64,000 nt of DNA, taken from Myxococcales bacterium. GTDB taxonomy: Bacteria; Myxococcota_A; Polyangia; Polyangiales; Polyangiaceae. Each line of letters begins with the position of its first letter. Position 1 is the first letter of the stretch. A program made the translations under genes and the position numbers. Location: contig SECP01000006.1 in NCBI GenBank assembly GCA_004193285.1, positions 149,372 to 213,371 on the forward strand. Reading direction: 5' to 3'. Below the pieces are notes generated by a model that worked only from the letters and a program-made list of their open reading frames with translations, ran no database searches and had not been told where the DNA came from. Shown here one piece after another: positions 45,784-54,367 of this stretch.

Positions 45784-46892
45784 CGCGATACATCGTCGTC
45801 GCAGCTTTGCTCGTAGTCGGATGCGGCTCCGGGGAGCCGTCGTCGAGCTTGGGAGTCGTGACGAACGCCGTCATCGGCGGAGCGGATTCTCCGGACGCGG
45901 ACGACGCGGTGCTGGTCCTGCGCACGGATCGGGTCAAGGACACCAGCGTCTGCTCCTCGTCGCTCATCGCGCCCAATTTGCTCCTGACCGCTCGTCATTG
46001 CATCGTCGCGGAGTACCCGGCTGACAACATCCGCTGCGCTGCGGATGGCACCCTGACTATGCCCAGCGGGGGTCAGCTAGGCGCTCCGAGCCAGCCCGAG
46101 GACGTTCACATATTTGCCGGCCGAAACCCGGAGCACGATGGCGCCAGCAACTTGCCCGGTGGCACCCCCGCAGCCATCGCCACCCAGATCGTCACGACAG
46201 ACTGGCCGTCGGTCTGTCGTGATGACATCGCCCTCGTCGTGCTGGACCGAGACCTTCCTCTACCGGTCATCCCGCTAGCGCTCGATCAGGTAGTCACTAA
46301 GCTCACGCGCGTCTCCGTCGTCGGGTACGGGCTGACCGAAGAGAGCAACGAAGGGGATCGCTGGTCTGTGCGCCAGCGCCGTGATCGGGTACCCGTAAAG
46401 TACGTCGATACGCTACCCAACACCTTCGCGCTAGGCCGGTCAGTGTGCAAGGGCGACAGCGGCGGCCCGGCATTGGACTCCGAGTCCGGCGCCGTGGTTG
46501 GCGTCTATTCCCTCGGCATACCAGGAGAGAGCGCGGCCGACTGCACCTCGCAGAACGCGCTCAACTACTACGCTCAGGTCAACCGCTACCCGGAGCTGTT
46601 ACGACAAGCTTTCGAGGCCGCAGGCCAACCGTTCCCCAGCGACGAACCGTCCCCCAGTGAAGGCGGCGCCGGTGGAACCCCGGGCGAAGAGGTGCCGGCA
46701 GCAGGCGGGGAGCCGAGCGCGGCTGGTGGCGCTGGCGGCGGGTCGGCGGAGACGCCAAAGCCCACGGAGCCGACAGCGAGTAGTGCGTCGGGTGGTTGTC
46801 AGCTCAGCGGTGAGAGCTCAAGCGGCGCAAGCGCACTGGCCGCCTTGCTTGGTTTAGCGGCGCTGCGCCGCCGACGCTCCCTCAGTTGTTGA
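45780..46892 (+). CDS. trypsin-like protease lipoprotein with MYXO-CTERM-like tail
   Basis: Protein of 370 residues, start overlapping the preceding stop. Lipobox VVGC (Cys15), a short pro-region ending NAVIGG at the usual trypsin activation site, the triad His73 in LTARHC, Asp in CRDDIALVV and Ser in CKGDSGGP, then a Gly/Ala/Pro-rich linker and a C-terminal GGCQLSG segment, hydrophobic helix and RRRRS end. Both an N-terminal lipidation signal and a MYXO-CTERM-like tail in one protein are unusual. Third gene of the FHA-sigma54 operon. Confidence 0.85.
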   Translation: MTRYIVVAALLVVGCGSGEPSSSLGVVTNAVIGGADSPDADDAVLVLRTDRVKDTSVCSSSLIAPNLLLTARHCIVAEYPADNIRCAADGTLTMPSGGQLGAPSQPEDVHIFAGRNPEHDGASNLPGGTPAAIATQIVTTDWPSVCRDDIALVVLDRDLPLPVIPLALDQVVTKLTRVSVVGYGLTEESNEGDRWSVRQRRDRVPVKYVDTLPNTFALGRSVCKGDSGGPALDSESGAVVGVYSLGIPGESAADCTSQNALNYYAQVNRYPELLRQAFEAAGQPFPSDEPSPSEGGAGGTPGEEVPAAGGEPSAAGGAGGGSAETPKPTEPTASSASGGCQLSGESSSGASALAALLGLAALRRRRSLSC

Positions 46893-48354
46893 ACGGGTTA
46901 CTCTGGTCGATGATACGCGGCGGCTTGGTGGGGCCGCTGCGCTTCGTCACCGGCTGAGAAACGCTAGCCGCTGGGGCGGCTGCGGGCTCCGCTTTCGCCA
47001 TGCCGACGGAGCGCACGCTGCGAAGGTGGCTACGAGCTTCCGGCGACATCGCAAGGGGCTGAGCACTTGCCGGCGTGGGCGCGTCTGGGAGCGGAGCAGC
47101 TTCCACCGACGCGAGGGGCTCGGCGAGCGTGGGTGGAAGCGTGGCCATCGCGGCGGGTACCGCGGCGACGTGGGGCTGCGCCGAGGTCACACCGGCGGGA
47201 CCTTGCCGAACCGCCCAGCCGACGCCCAGGCAAGCGAGACCGGCGACCGCAATGCCGAGCCAGGCGCGATTGGACGCCTTACGAGGCGCGCTACCGCCGC
47301 TGCTGAGCGCGACGCCTTCCTGCGTCGTGGAGCGCAAGCTGTGAGGAGGCGTGGAGCTCGGGGGCTCCAGTGACTCGCCGCGCCTCACTCGGTCTGCAGC
47401 GGCACAGAGGGATTGATGCCGAGCCCCCAGCTGGTCGTCCAACACCGAAGCTAGAGCGCGAGCGATGTGGCGATCCCCGGGAGCGGTGAGATCCTCGTCC
47501 AAACACGTGGAGAGCGCGTTTTGGAGCTCCGCCGCGGTCTGATAGCGCGCCTCGGGTCGCTTTTCGAGCGCGCGTAGAAGCACCGCCTCCAGCCGCTTGG
47601 GGTAATTCGGATCGAGCTCACTGGGCGCACGCACCGGCTGCTCCAGGATCGCGTACATGGTCGTCAGCGCGTCGCCACCTTGGAACGCTCGCACGCCGAG
47701 AGTCGCCTCGTAGATCACGCAGGCCAAGGCGAACACATCCGCTCGAGCATCCACCTCTTTGGAGGTGATTTGCTCGGGGGACATGTAGCTGAGCTTGCCC
47801 TTGATCTCACCCGTCTCCGTCGGCCGACGGAGCTGCCCGCGCGCCTTCGCGACGCCAAAGTCAGCGAGCCGCACGCGCCCGCGACGATCGATCAGCACGT
47901 TCTGCGGCGACACGTCACGATGCACCACGCCCATGCTTTGGCCCGCGTCATCCACGAGCTCGTGGGCTGCGTGGAGCCCAGCGGCGACCTTCATGCCGAT
48001 CTGCGCCGCGATGGTTGGCGGAAGCTTTTGACCCGGCACTGCATCCAACCAGTCGCGCAAAGACGCGCCGTCCGACAGCTCCATGACCAGGTAGTGAATG
48101 TCCCCGCTCGTGCCCAAGCCGAAGCTACGGCACACGTTCACGTGCTGAATGCGCGCGGCCACGTCTGCCTCGTCCGCCAGCGCCGTCCAATACCTCGTGT
48201 CGGCGCCTTCATCGAGCGCGAGCTTGATTGCGACGAAGCGTTGCTCGTCCGCCCCCTCGTCCAGAGCAGCCCAGACGCGGCCCATCCCGCCTGCGCCAAT
48301 GGGCACGAGCAACCGGTACTGGCCAAGGCGTTTGCCAGCGTTCACGTCAGCCAC
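46882..48354 (-). CDS. membrane Ser/Thr kinase, HRDVSPQN type, C-terminal NPF tail
   Basis: Protein of 490 residues from GTG 48354 with a GGAGGG site 7 bp upstream. Kinase domain about 11-290: Lys44, HRDVSPQN with Asp147, DFG with Asp165. A transmembrane helix (about 365-385) and a Pro/Ala-rich tail ending SNPFNN follow. Architecture and tail match the kinase at 37.6 kb, so the two are paralogs. Its 3' end converges on and overlaps the protease gene by 11 bp. Divergent from the pseudokinase gene. Confidence 0.9.
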   Translation of the reverse strand: MADVNAGKRLGQYRLLVPIGAGGMGRVWAALDEGADEQRFVAIKLALDEGADTRYWTALADEADVAARIQHVNVCRSFGLGTSGDIHYLVMELSDGASLRDWLDAVPGQKLPPTIAAQIGMKVAAGLHAAHELVDDAGQSMGVVHRDVSPQNVLIDRRGRVRLADFGVAKARGQLRRPTETGEIKGKLSYMSPEQITSKEVDARADVFALACVIYEATLGVRAFQGGDALTTMYAILEQPVRAPSELDPNYPKRLEAVLLRALEKRPEARYQTAAELQNALSTCLDEDLTAPGDRHIARALASVLDDQLGARHQSLCAAADRVRRGESLEPPSSTPPHSLRSTTQEGVALSSGGSAPRKASNRAWLGIAVAGLACLGVGWAVRQGPAGVTSAQPHVAAVPAAMATLPPTLAEPLASVEAAPLPDAPTPASAQPLAMSPEARSHLRSVRSVGMAKAEPAAAPAASVSQPVTKRSGPTKPPRIIDQSNPFNN

Positions 48355-48532
48355 GTAAGTCCCTCCGCGCTGTGGCGTTGCGCGCAGCCCAAGCGAAATG
48401 TTCCCAGCACACCCGAGAGTGTAGCAAACGCCATGCTTGCGCGGCGCCGAAAGTGCTGGGGCGAGCTGCGATCCTTCGCGCAGACGTTAGTAGACGTTGA
48501 CGTTGCGCTCGCTTCTTGCAAGTGCTGAACGC

Positions 48533-49780
48533 ATGAGGTCCGTGTTTCCGCAGTGTGCACCGGCGTTCGATGATTCGGCGCCGTCGAGCGATGAGAATTC
48601 GCGCAGCCACACGAGCCTCACGCCGCCCTGTTCGCTGATGCTGAAGCTGTTCGAGGGGCAGCGCGGGCCAATGCACTTGGGCCGCCTCACCAAGGGTGAA
48701 GATGCAGGGCGTTTCGTGCTCTTGCGCGATCTGACTGCACACGAAGTGCAGGCCATGGCCTCCGAGATTGACTTGGCGCGCAGCATTGCGCATCCCAAGC
48801 TGCTCAAGCTGCTCGGCTGCGTCCGAAGTGAGGGGCACACCTACCTTGCGAGTGAGTATGTGCCCGGCGTCGCGCTCACCGAGGTGCGGTCGGCGTTACG
48901 TAAGCAACGCACGACTCTGCCCGCGCCCGTCGCCGTACGCATCGCGCTCGACGCGCTCAAGGCGTCTGTCACGGCTCGTGAGCTCCTAGGCAGCGCGACC
49001 GGCATTGCCGCCAGCAGCGTGTTCCACCCGGATGCGATCTGGCTCGCTGAGTTCGGGGAAACCTTGCTCATTCCTGCTCCCGTTCCACCCGCGCCCGCCG
49101 GCCGTACACCGTACAGCTCCGCTGCCGCGGACACCGCGCCCGGGCTGATCATGGAGCTCGCGACCGGCCTCTCCCCAGCTCGCTTGCTCGGCCAAGGGAT
49201 GCGAGACCACCTGCCAGAAGCGCTGGCGGACGCGCTCTCCCAAGCTCTCGCGCGGCACGTGTCCGCTGGGGACGACACGGAAGCGGTGCTCGTCCACTCG
49301 CTGTCGCAGCTTCCGGCAGAACTGATCGCTAGCGAACAGGACGTCGAGTCCGAGCTGCTGCGCCTCGTTGGCCCACGCCTCGAGAGCCGGCGGCTCCTGT
49401 GCGCCGTGGACCAGGACAACGAAGGCGAGCCCGGCGCCGACGACGCCACGGTCATCTCGCGCCTAGCCAAGGTCGATCGTCCCTTCGACGCCGACGAGCC
49501 AACCCGCGCCGTCGGCATGACGCGCGTCGCGCGCGAAGCCGATCCGGATGGTCCCACCCGCATGATGTCGTCGCGCCCGCCCGCTCCGCGCAGCGTGCCG
49601 CCCGAGCCGCCGTGGGCGGCAGCGCTCTTGGAGCGAACCCAGCCGAGTGCCGCGCCCGCCGTTAAGAGCAGCGCGGCGCCGGCTCAGGTTTCGCCCCAGG
49701 GGCGCGTGGCGCTGGTCATGCTTTGGCTGCTGGCCTTAGTGGCAACGGTGACGATGATCGCCTGGGTGCTCGGACGCTGA
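48533..49780 (+). CDS. membrane-anchored pseudokinase-like protein
   Basis: Protein of 415 residues, ATG at 48533 (frame is open earlier). The region about 35-180 has N-lobe and C-lobe helix patterns of Ser/Thr kinases (MASEIDLARSIAHPKLLKLLG, TYLASEYVPG) but no glycine loop, no Lys in a VAIK context, no HRD and no DFG. After a Pro/Ser-rich linker with PTR-type repeats comes a single C-terminal transmembrane helix (about 390-412). A catalytically dead scaffold or inhibitor for the divergent kinase is the obvious hypothesis, not proven. Confidence 0.75.
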   Translation: MRSVFPQCAPAFDDSAPSSDENSRSHTSLTPPCSLMLKLFEGQRGPMHLGRLTKGEDAGRFVLLRDLTAHEVQAMASEIDLARSIAHPKLLKLLGCVRSEGHTYLASEYVPGVALTEVRSALRKQRTTLPAPVAVRIALDALKASVTARELLGSATGIAASSVFHPDAIWLAEFGETLLIPAPVPPAPAGRTPYSSAAADTAPGLIMELATGLSPARLLGQGMRDHLPEALADALSQALARHVSAGDDTEAVLVHSLSQLPAELIASEQDVESELLRLVGPRLESRRLLCAVDQDNEGEPGADDATVISRLAKVDRPFDADEPTRAVGMTRVAREADPDGPTRMMSSRPPAPRSVPPEPPWAAALLERTQPSAAPAVKSSAAPAQVSPQGRVALVMLWLLALVATVTMIAWVLGR

Positions 49781-49806
49781 TCGATCGGCAACACGCCCAT
49801 ACAACC

Positions 49807-49847
49807 AAAAGCGCGGCGTCGGGCTTCCATTGCGGGAAGCGCCGCGC
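49807..49847 (-). terminator. intrinsic terminator for the Gly-rich lipoprotein gene
   Basis: The stem has an outer 8-bp arm (49811-49818 with 49840-49847, no mismatch) and an inner 5-bp arm (49824-49828 with 49835-49839). On the minus strand it is followed by TTTT (49807-49810). It lies 80 bp after the stop of the minus-strand lipoprotein gene, so it most probably ends that transcript. It is also downstream of the + strand pseudokinase gene and may end both. Confidence 0.7.
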
Positions 49848-49928
49848 CGCGCCGAGTCGTATCTTTAGGTGAGTTCGTAACGGTCGCGCGATGGCGATGC
49901 GTCACTGCCGTTCACCACGCGGCCGCGG

Positions 49929-50651
49929 CTACTGTGGGCCGCCGCAGCTCGTATATGCCGCCTTCAGGTCTTCGTAAGCGGCGGCGCAATCTTGGTCTTT
50001 GGGGATCGGAGCTCCTGTGAGATCGCAGGACCAATCTGCGGCGCTTGTCTTGCCGCACGCAGTGGCCGTCGCATCTAGCTGGTTGTACATCGCGCTAGTT
50101 AGCGGGAAGGTCTCGACGTCGATCTCGTTGGAGCAGACCCCTCCGAATTCGCCTTGCTGGACGAAATCCGTGAACGAGTTGAAGCACTCGCTCCAGGTGC
50201 CCGACTTTTCGCAACCGAGCGTCTCGCTCGCCAGAGAATCGCAGAACTTGTTCAACCAGTATTGGTCGCTGAGTTGGGGCTCATCAGGCGGCGCTCCCCC
50301 TGCTCCCCCTGCTCCCCCTGCGTTGTCGCCACCCATAGCTTCACCCGCCGCGCCATCGTCCCCGCCGGCACCGCCTGAGGGCACCCCGCCGGCGGCCCCT
50401 GTCGTACCTCCCGCCGCGCTTCCCGAGCTCCCAGCGGACGAGCCGCCGCTACCCCCGTTCGCCTTGCCCCCTGAGCCTCCAGCACCCGCGCCTCCGGGCG
50501 CAGTTCCTCCGGTTGCCTTGCCGGCAGTGCCCGAGCCTCCCACGCTGCTTCCTCCTGACTCGTCCGGCGTGATGCTGTCGTCGTCACTACAGCCGGTAGC
50601 GGACGCGGCAAGACCAACGCCTAGCAGGGCACAAGCAATGAGCCTATTCAT
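49929..50651 (-). CDS. Gly/Ala-rich lipoprotein with Cys-rich C-terminal domain
   Basis: Exported lipoprotein of 240 residues. A signal peptide with SATGC lipobox (Cys21) is followed by about 95 residues of GGSGG/AGGAGG repeat and a C-terminal domain of ~110 residues with six Cys (CDSLASETLGCE, CFNSF, CSNE, ACGKTS, CAAAYEDL, CGGPQ), likely three disulfides. It belongs to the same style as the lipoprotein at 35.5 kb, but its ordered domain is different. A hairpin terminator lies 80 bp downstream. Confidence 0.85.
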   Translation of the reverse strand: MNRLIACALLGVGLAASATGCSDDDSITPDESGGSSVGGSGTAGKATGGTAPGGAGAGGSGGKANGGSGGSSAGSSGSAAGGTTGAAGGVPSGGAGGDDGAAGEAMGGDNAGGAGGAGGAPPDEPQLSDQYWLNKFCDSLASETLGCEKSGTWSECFNSFTDFVQQGEFGGVCSNEIDVETFPLTSAMYNQLDATATACGKTSAADWSCDLTGAPIPKDQDCAAAYEDLKAAYTSCGGPQ

Positions 50652-50785
50652 TCGAACATATCCCTTTCAATCATGCCCAGGCGCGAAGCTGGGCCAGGTG
50701 AGCCGATAATGATGGCAGAAGCCCGTAGCGCAGCGCAACCCTCTGCGGCGCGCTGCACTTGGCTTCCGAAGCAATCACAAATAGG

Positions 50786-50834
50786 CTCGGTCCCACGTTG
50801 CGCCGTCGGTATGACGACGCGACGTGGGACCGAG
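50786..50834 (-). terminator. long hairpin after the discoidin-domain gene
   Basis: A 13-bp perfect outer stem (50786-50798 with 50822-50834) continues as an 8-bp inner stem with one mismatch and a short loop, so almost 50 bases fold on themselves. On the minus strand the sequence after it is CTATTTGTG. It lies 52 bp after the stop of the discoidin-domain gene at 50887, so it likely ends that transcript. The weak T-run makes the terminator call moderate. Confidence 0.55.
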
Positions 50835-50886
50835 TTGGCTCAAACGTCGAGTATCCCGCCCCGCGAGGTTTTCGCGGAAACGCGAT

Positions 50887-52125
50887 TCAGTTGTACGCGC
50901 GCACGCTTGTAAGAGCGGCGCTGCGTCCAGTAGGCTGACTCGTGAAGGTGATGCGGATGTGGCGAACCGAGCTGACCGGGAAGTTCACGTCTTGCGATAA
51001 GGCGTTCGGCGCGGTCGTTCCTGTCTTCCTGACGGACCAAGAGATGCCGGTCGCCGACGTCTCGACCTTGTAGCCGTAGCCACCCGCCTCTTCGAGCTTG
51101 AACACCACGCCCTTGATGTTCTGAGCGGTGCCGAGGTCGACCCTCACCCATTCGTTGGCGCCGGTCGAGGCTGCCTTCCAAGAGCTGTCCAAGCTGTCAT
51201 CCGTGACGTTGGACGTCGGGTTCGTCGCCAGGGCGCTGCTCGCGGTGACCACCTTGGCCGCCGCGATGTCACTCGTCTTGCAGCTCAGATAACCTTGGTT
51301 GACGATATTCTGCACGAGGTAGCCGTTTCCGGTGGCCAGTGCGCAGCAGTTGCCGACGAAGGCGGGGTCGTAGGACATGGCCATCGTGCCGTCCACGCAG
51401 GTGCTACCACCGGTAGAACCGCCGCCCGTTTGGTCGTCGCCCGTGCCGTCCGGATCGATGCAGAGGTAGCCGTTCTCGTCGAACACGCGCGACATCTGCG
51501 CGAACGTCGGGTTCGCCGAAAACAGGGTTCGCAAGTTGCTGGCGAGGTCCGCAACCGTCTTGCCCGTGGGCAGACCGGAGACCGAGAAGCAGTGGTACTT
51601 CAGGTCCGCCGAGCAGTTACCCAGCGGGGCCGCGGGGGAAACGTGGTGGAACGAGAGGTCATGCGACATGACGTCGTTCGGACGCGGGTTCAGGTAGTCG
51701 GACATCGACGACGCAATCGCGTCGGAGATGGCAGCGGTCTGCAAGTTCTTCATCCAGGGGAACTCGCCAGCCAGCGCGTCCGTCTGCATGTTCGTGAGGT
51801 ACTGGTAGCTCAGGAGGGACGTGAGGCGAGGACAGCCACCGCGGTCGTTGCAGCGAGCGAGGCCACCAGCCGTCAGAACGACCTTGCCCTGCTTCTTGAC
51901 CAAATCCAGACCCGGGCGATAGCGGCCAAGGTCCACCATGGCGGTGCGGACGATCTCGGCGGCGACCTGTACGTGGGTCGCACACACGCCCGTGTCTTGG
52001 CGAGTGAAGGCTGCCTCTTCCGAGACCAAGTCCTCCCCGGTCGCGTCGACCGCACAGCCGGTCGCGGTGACCGCAGCGCCAAGACCGAACGTTAGTGCCA
52101 TGAACTTCTGAATCGTTTTCTTCAT
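50887..52125 (-). CDS. exported discoidin-domain (F5/8C) lipoprotein
   Basis: Protein of 412 residues from ATG 52125 with AGGAGG 9 bp before it. The signal peptide has a TATGC lipobox. A helical middle (about 25-225) with GGLARC and CPRLT segments is followed by a Gly-rich linker, a short Cys module (YDPAFVGNCCALATGNGYLV) and a C-terminal F5/8-type C domain of about 140 residues, in which ANEWVRVDLG, IKGVVFKLE and SVRHIRITFTS are typical strands. Such domains bind glycans or lipids. The Cys module and discoidin domain are closely related to those of the next gene upstream on this strand. Confidence 0.85.
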   Translation of the reverse strand: MKKTIQKFMALTFGLGAAVTATGCAVDATGEDLVSEEAAFTRQDTGVCATHVQVAAEIVRTAMVDLGRYRPGLDLVKKQGKVVLTAGGLARCNDRGGCPRLTSLLSYQYLTNMQTDALAGEFPWMKNLQTAAISDAIASSMSDYLNPRPNDVMSHDLSFHHVSPAAPLGNCSADLKYHCFSVSGLPTGKTVADLASNLRTLFSANPTFAQMSRVFDENGYLCIDPDGTGDDQTGGGSTGGSTCVDGTMAMSYDPAFVGNCCALATGNGYLVQNIVNQGYLSCKTSDIAAAKVVTASSALATNPTSNVTDDSLDSSWKAASTGANEWVRVDLGTAQNIKGVVFKLEEAGGYGYKVETSATGISWSVRKTGTTAPNALSQDVNFPVSSVRHIRITFTSQPTGRSAALTSVRAYN

Positions 52126-52632
52126 CTTCGTCGTCCTCCTGAGTGAGCCGTCGGGGCTTATTGCAGCGGGCGTGCCAAGGTTGTGACGGTCGTAACTGCG
52201 CGTAACCCCCACGACATCAATCCACTCCATCGAATGGCTCCAATGTGGTTACACAGATTGTGCAAATTGAGACTGTGCAGTTGCACACGACGCGCTGTGG
52301 ACTCGTGCACAATCCGCACGCCGCAAGTGCTTGAAATACATCGGATATTCGCGTGCGATGGAAGCGCACATCCTCGCATCTAAACCCTTGAGTAAGACGT
52401 TTAACTATCCGATATTGTGCAATTCGATCGAATCGGCTCAGTGGAGTCACTAACACCTCGGGTTGATGAGGCAGCTCCGCGAAAGGGTTGAGCAATTTCT
52501 CAAGCTGGGAAAATCCTGGTCCAAGGTTCTCAGCTTGAGCGACGCGACGTCGGCTCCGCGCTGAGGACGCAGCGCCCCTGAGTGTGCTGCCGCTGACCTC
52601 GAGGCCCCTCACCGCATCCGAGAGCGCACAGG
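52126..52632. promoter_or_regulatory. 500-bp AT-rich intergenic region with clustered TTGTGCA sites
   Basis: No convincing gene is seen in this 507-bp gap between two minus-strand discoidin genes. It is richer in A+T than its surroundings. Four related sites lie in it: CAGATTGTGCAAA at 52254-52266, a palindromic TGTGCA-GT-TGCACA at 52274-52287, CGGATTGTGCACG (minus) at 52304-52316 and ATATTGTGCAATT at 52412-52424. These match sites at 42.45-42.48 kb and 55.07 kb and could be binding sites of one regulator controlling the gene at 50.9-52.1 kb. Confidence 0.5.
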
Positions 52633-54138
52633 TCAGTAGACGCGCACGCTCGACAGCGCCGCGCGCTTCCCAAGCGGCAAACTCGTGAAAGTGATGCGCA
52701 GGAGTCGGACGCTGGACCCTACCCAGCTCACTGCCTGCGCGGCAAATTCGTCCGAGGAGGTGCCCGTTCCCCGGTTCGACCAGACGATTCCGGCGGCCAT
52801 GTTTGAGGTCTCGACTTTGTAACCGTACTCTCCCGATTGCTCAAAGGTGAAAAGGACCCCATTGACCGTCACGCTCTCGCCGAAGTCGATCATGATCCAC
52901 TCGTTGGCGGCTGCAGTGCTTGCCTTCCAGAGTGACGCGAAGTTCCCGTCGTTCGCATTCGAGGGGGGATTCGTCGATACGAAGGAGCTGGCAGTAATTG
53001 CCTTATTCACGCCGAGCCCTCCGCCGACCCCGACGCAGCTCATGTTGCTAGGGTTCGTGAGCCGCCTCACGAGAAATCCCGTTCCTGCTGAGATGGTGCA
53101 GCACTCACCAACCAACGCGGAATCGTAGGCGACCGGCTCCGTCGAATCCAAGCAGCTCCCACCGCACACTGCATTCCCACCGCACACGGGCGCCGCGGTC
53201 GGACATTCGCCGTGGGCGTACGTGCCTTCCGCACTGCAGGTTTTGTAGCCGTAGCCGTCGCACACTTTGGTGCCGGGGACGCATTCGCCGGTGCATTCGC
53301 CGGCGCCGGAGCAGACGAAGTCGCAGGCGGCTTCTTCGTCCCACGCGCCGCCCTCATTACAGGTGCGCGGCTTGGTGCCGGAGCAGTCTTTGTCGCCGGG
53401 CTTGCAGGCGCCGGTGCATTCGCCTTTGCCGCTGCACACCTTGTCGCACGCGGGCTGCGCAATCCACACGCCGGCTTCGTGGCAGACGTAGGGTACGTTG
53501 CCTTCGCACTTGGCGTCTTCCGGTTTGCATTCGCCGGTACACTCGCCGGCGCCGCTGCACACGAACGGGCAGGCGACGGCCTCCTGCCACTCGCCCTCCG
53601 CCGAGCAGGTGCGGGGTACGTCATCCAAGCAGTCTTGAGACTCGGGAATGCATTGGCCGATGCAGTTCCCTTCCCCGGAGCACGCCTCCGGGCACGCCTC
53701 CAGCTCTTGCCACACTCCTTCGGCGGTACAGACGCGCGGAGTCATGTCCGCGCAGTCGCGCGCGTTAGGGATGCACTCGCCGCCGCATTCGCCGGCGCCG
53801 ACGCAAGCGAGCGGACAGCTCCCCACCTGAGTCCACGCCCCCTCCCGACATTGCAGCACCGCCTGTCCCTGGCAGGAGAGCGCGCCGACCTCGCAATCGC
53901 CGGCGGGCGGCTCTCCACCTTCGTTCGATCCGCCATCGCCGCCGTCGCCGTCGCCGTGCGCTGCTTCACCGCCGACGCCGGGCGCTGGCTCGCACTTGCG
54001 GTACTCCTCGCAAGGGACGAAGCTCTCTCCGCAACCGGGAACGGAGGCCACCAGCGCTAGAACGCTGAGCGCACCCAGAGCGGTGATGCCGCTCCCCAAG
54101 CGCCGCACCGACCTCGAGACTGCACTTTCGTTTCGCAT
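52633..54138 (-). CDS. exported discoidin-domain protein with Cys-rich repeats
   Basis: Protein of 501 residues from ATG 54138. The signal peptide ends at SVPGC (lipobox, Cys34). A short Cys region and a Gly/Asp/Glu-rich linker come first. About six copies follow of a ~40-residue Cys-rich repeat (CSGAGECTGEC, CPxVCSGxGxCxGxC, then a Trp), as in the DUF-like repeats of myxobacterial surface proteins. A short module (YDSALVGECCTISAGTGFLV) and an F5/8C domain end the protein. The last two parts are paralogous to the 50.9-kb gene. Probably a surface adhesin; glycan specificity unknown. Confidence 0.85.
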   Translation of the reverse strand: MRNESAVSRSVRRLGSGITALGALSVLALVASVPGCGESFVPCEEYRKCEPAPGVGGEAAHGDGDGGDGGSNEGGEPPAGDCEVGALSCQGQAVLQCREGAWTQVGSCPLACVGAGECGGECIPNARDCADMTPRVCTAEGVWQELEACPEACSGEGNCIGQCIPESQDCLDDVPRTCSAEGEWQEAVACPFVCSGAGECTGECKPEDAKCEGNVPYVCHEAGVWIAQPACDKVCSGKGECTGACKPGDKDCSGTKPRTCNEGGAWDEEAACDFVCSGAGECTGECVPGTKVCDGYGYKTCSAEGTYAHGECPTAAPVCGGNAVCGGSCLDSTEPVAYDSALVGECCTISAGTGFLVRRLTNPSNMSCVGVGGGLGVNKAITASSFVSTNPPSNANDGNFASLWKASTAAANEWIMIDFGESVTVNGVLFTFEQSGEYGYKVETSNMAAGIVWSNRGTGTSSDEFAAQAVSWVGSSVRLLRITFTSLPLGKRAALSSVRVY

Positions 54139-54367
54139 CGCAGACGTCCCTTCGAGAAAACGGCGCAGACGTCGCACCGCTCGCTTCCATCGGCAAGCTT
54201 TCGCGCGCGGTTGTGTGAAATCTCTTCGTATGAGCGTCAGATCTGCGCCGGTGCGCTCAGCAAGATGGGTTTTGAACGGTTCGGCTCGGCTAGGGCCACC
54301 TGCTCACGCTGATACGCGTCTGCCCAGGGTGCGGTAGCGGGCTCACTCGGGCGCCGGGCGGGTTCGA

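Noticed and set aside
52217..52612. Minus-strand open frame of 131 residues in the 52-kb gap
   Set aside because: It lacks a ribosome site and a recognisable motif, and the region looks regulatory with repeated TTGTGCA sites.
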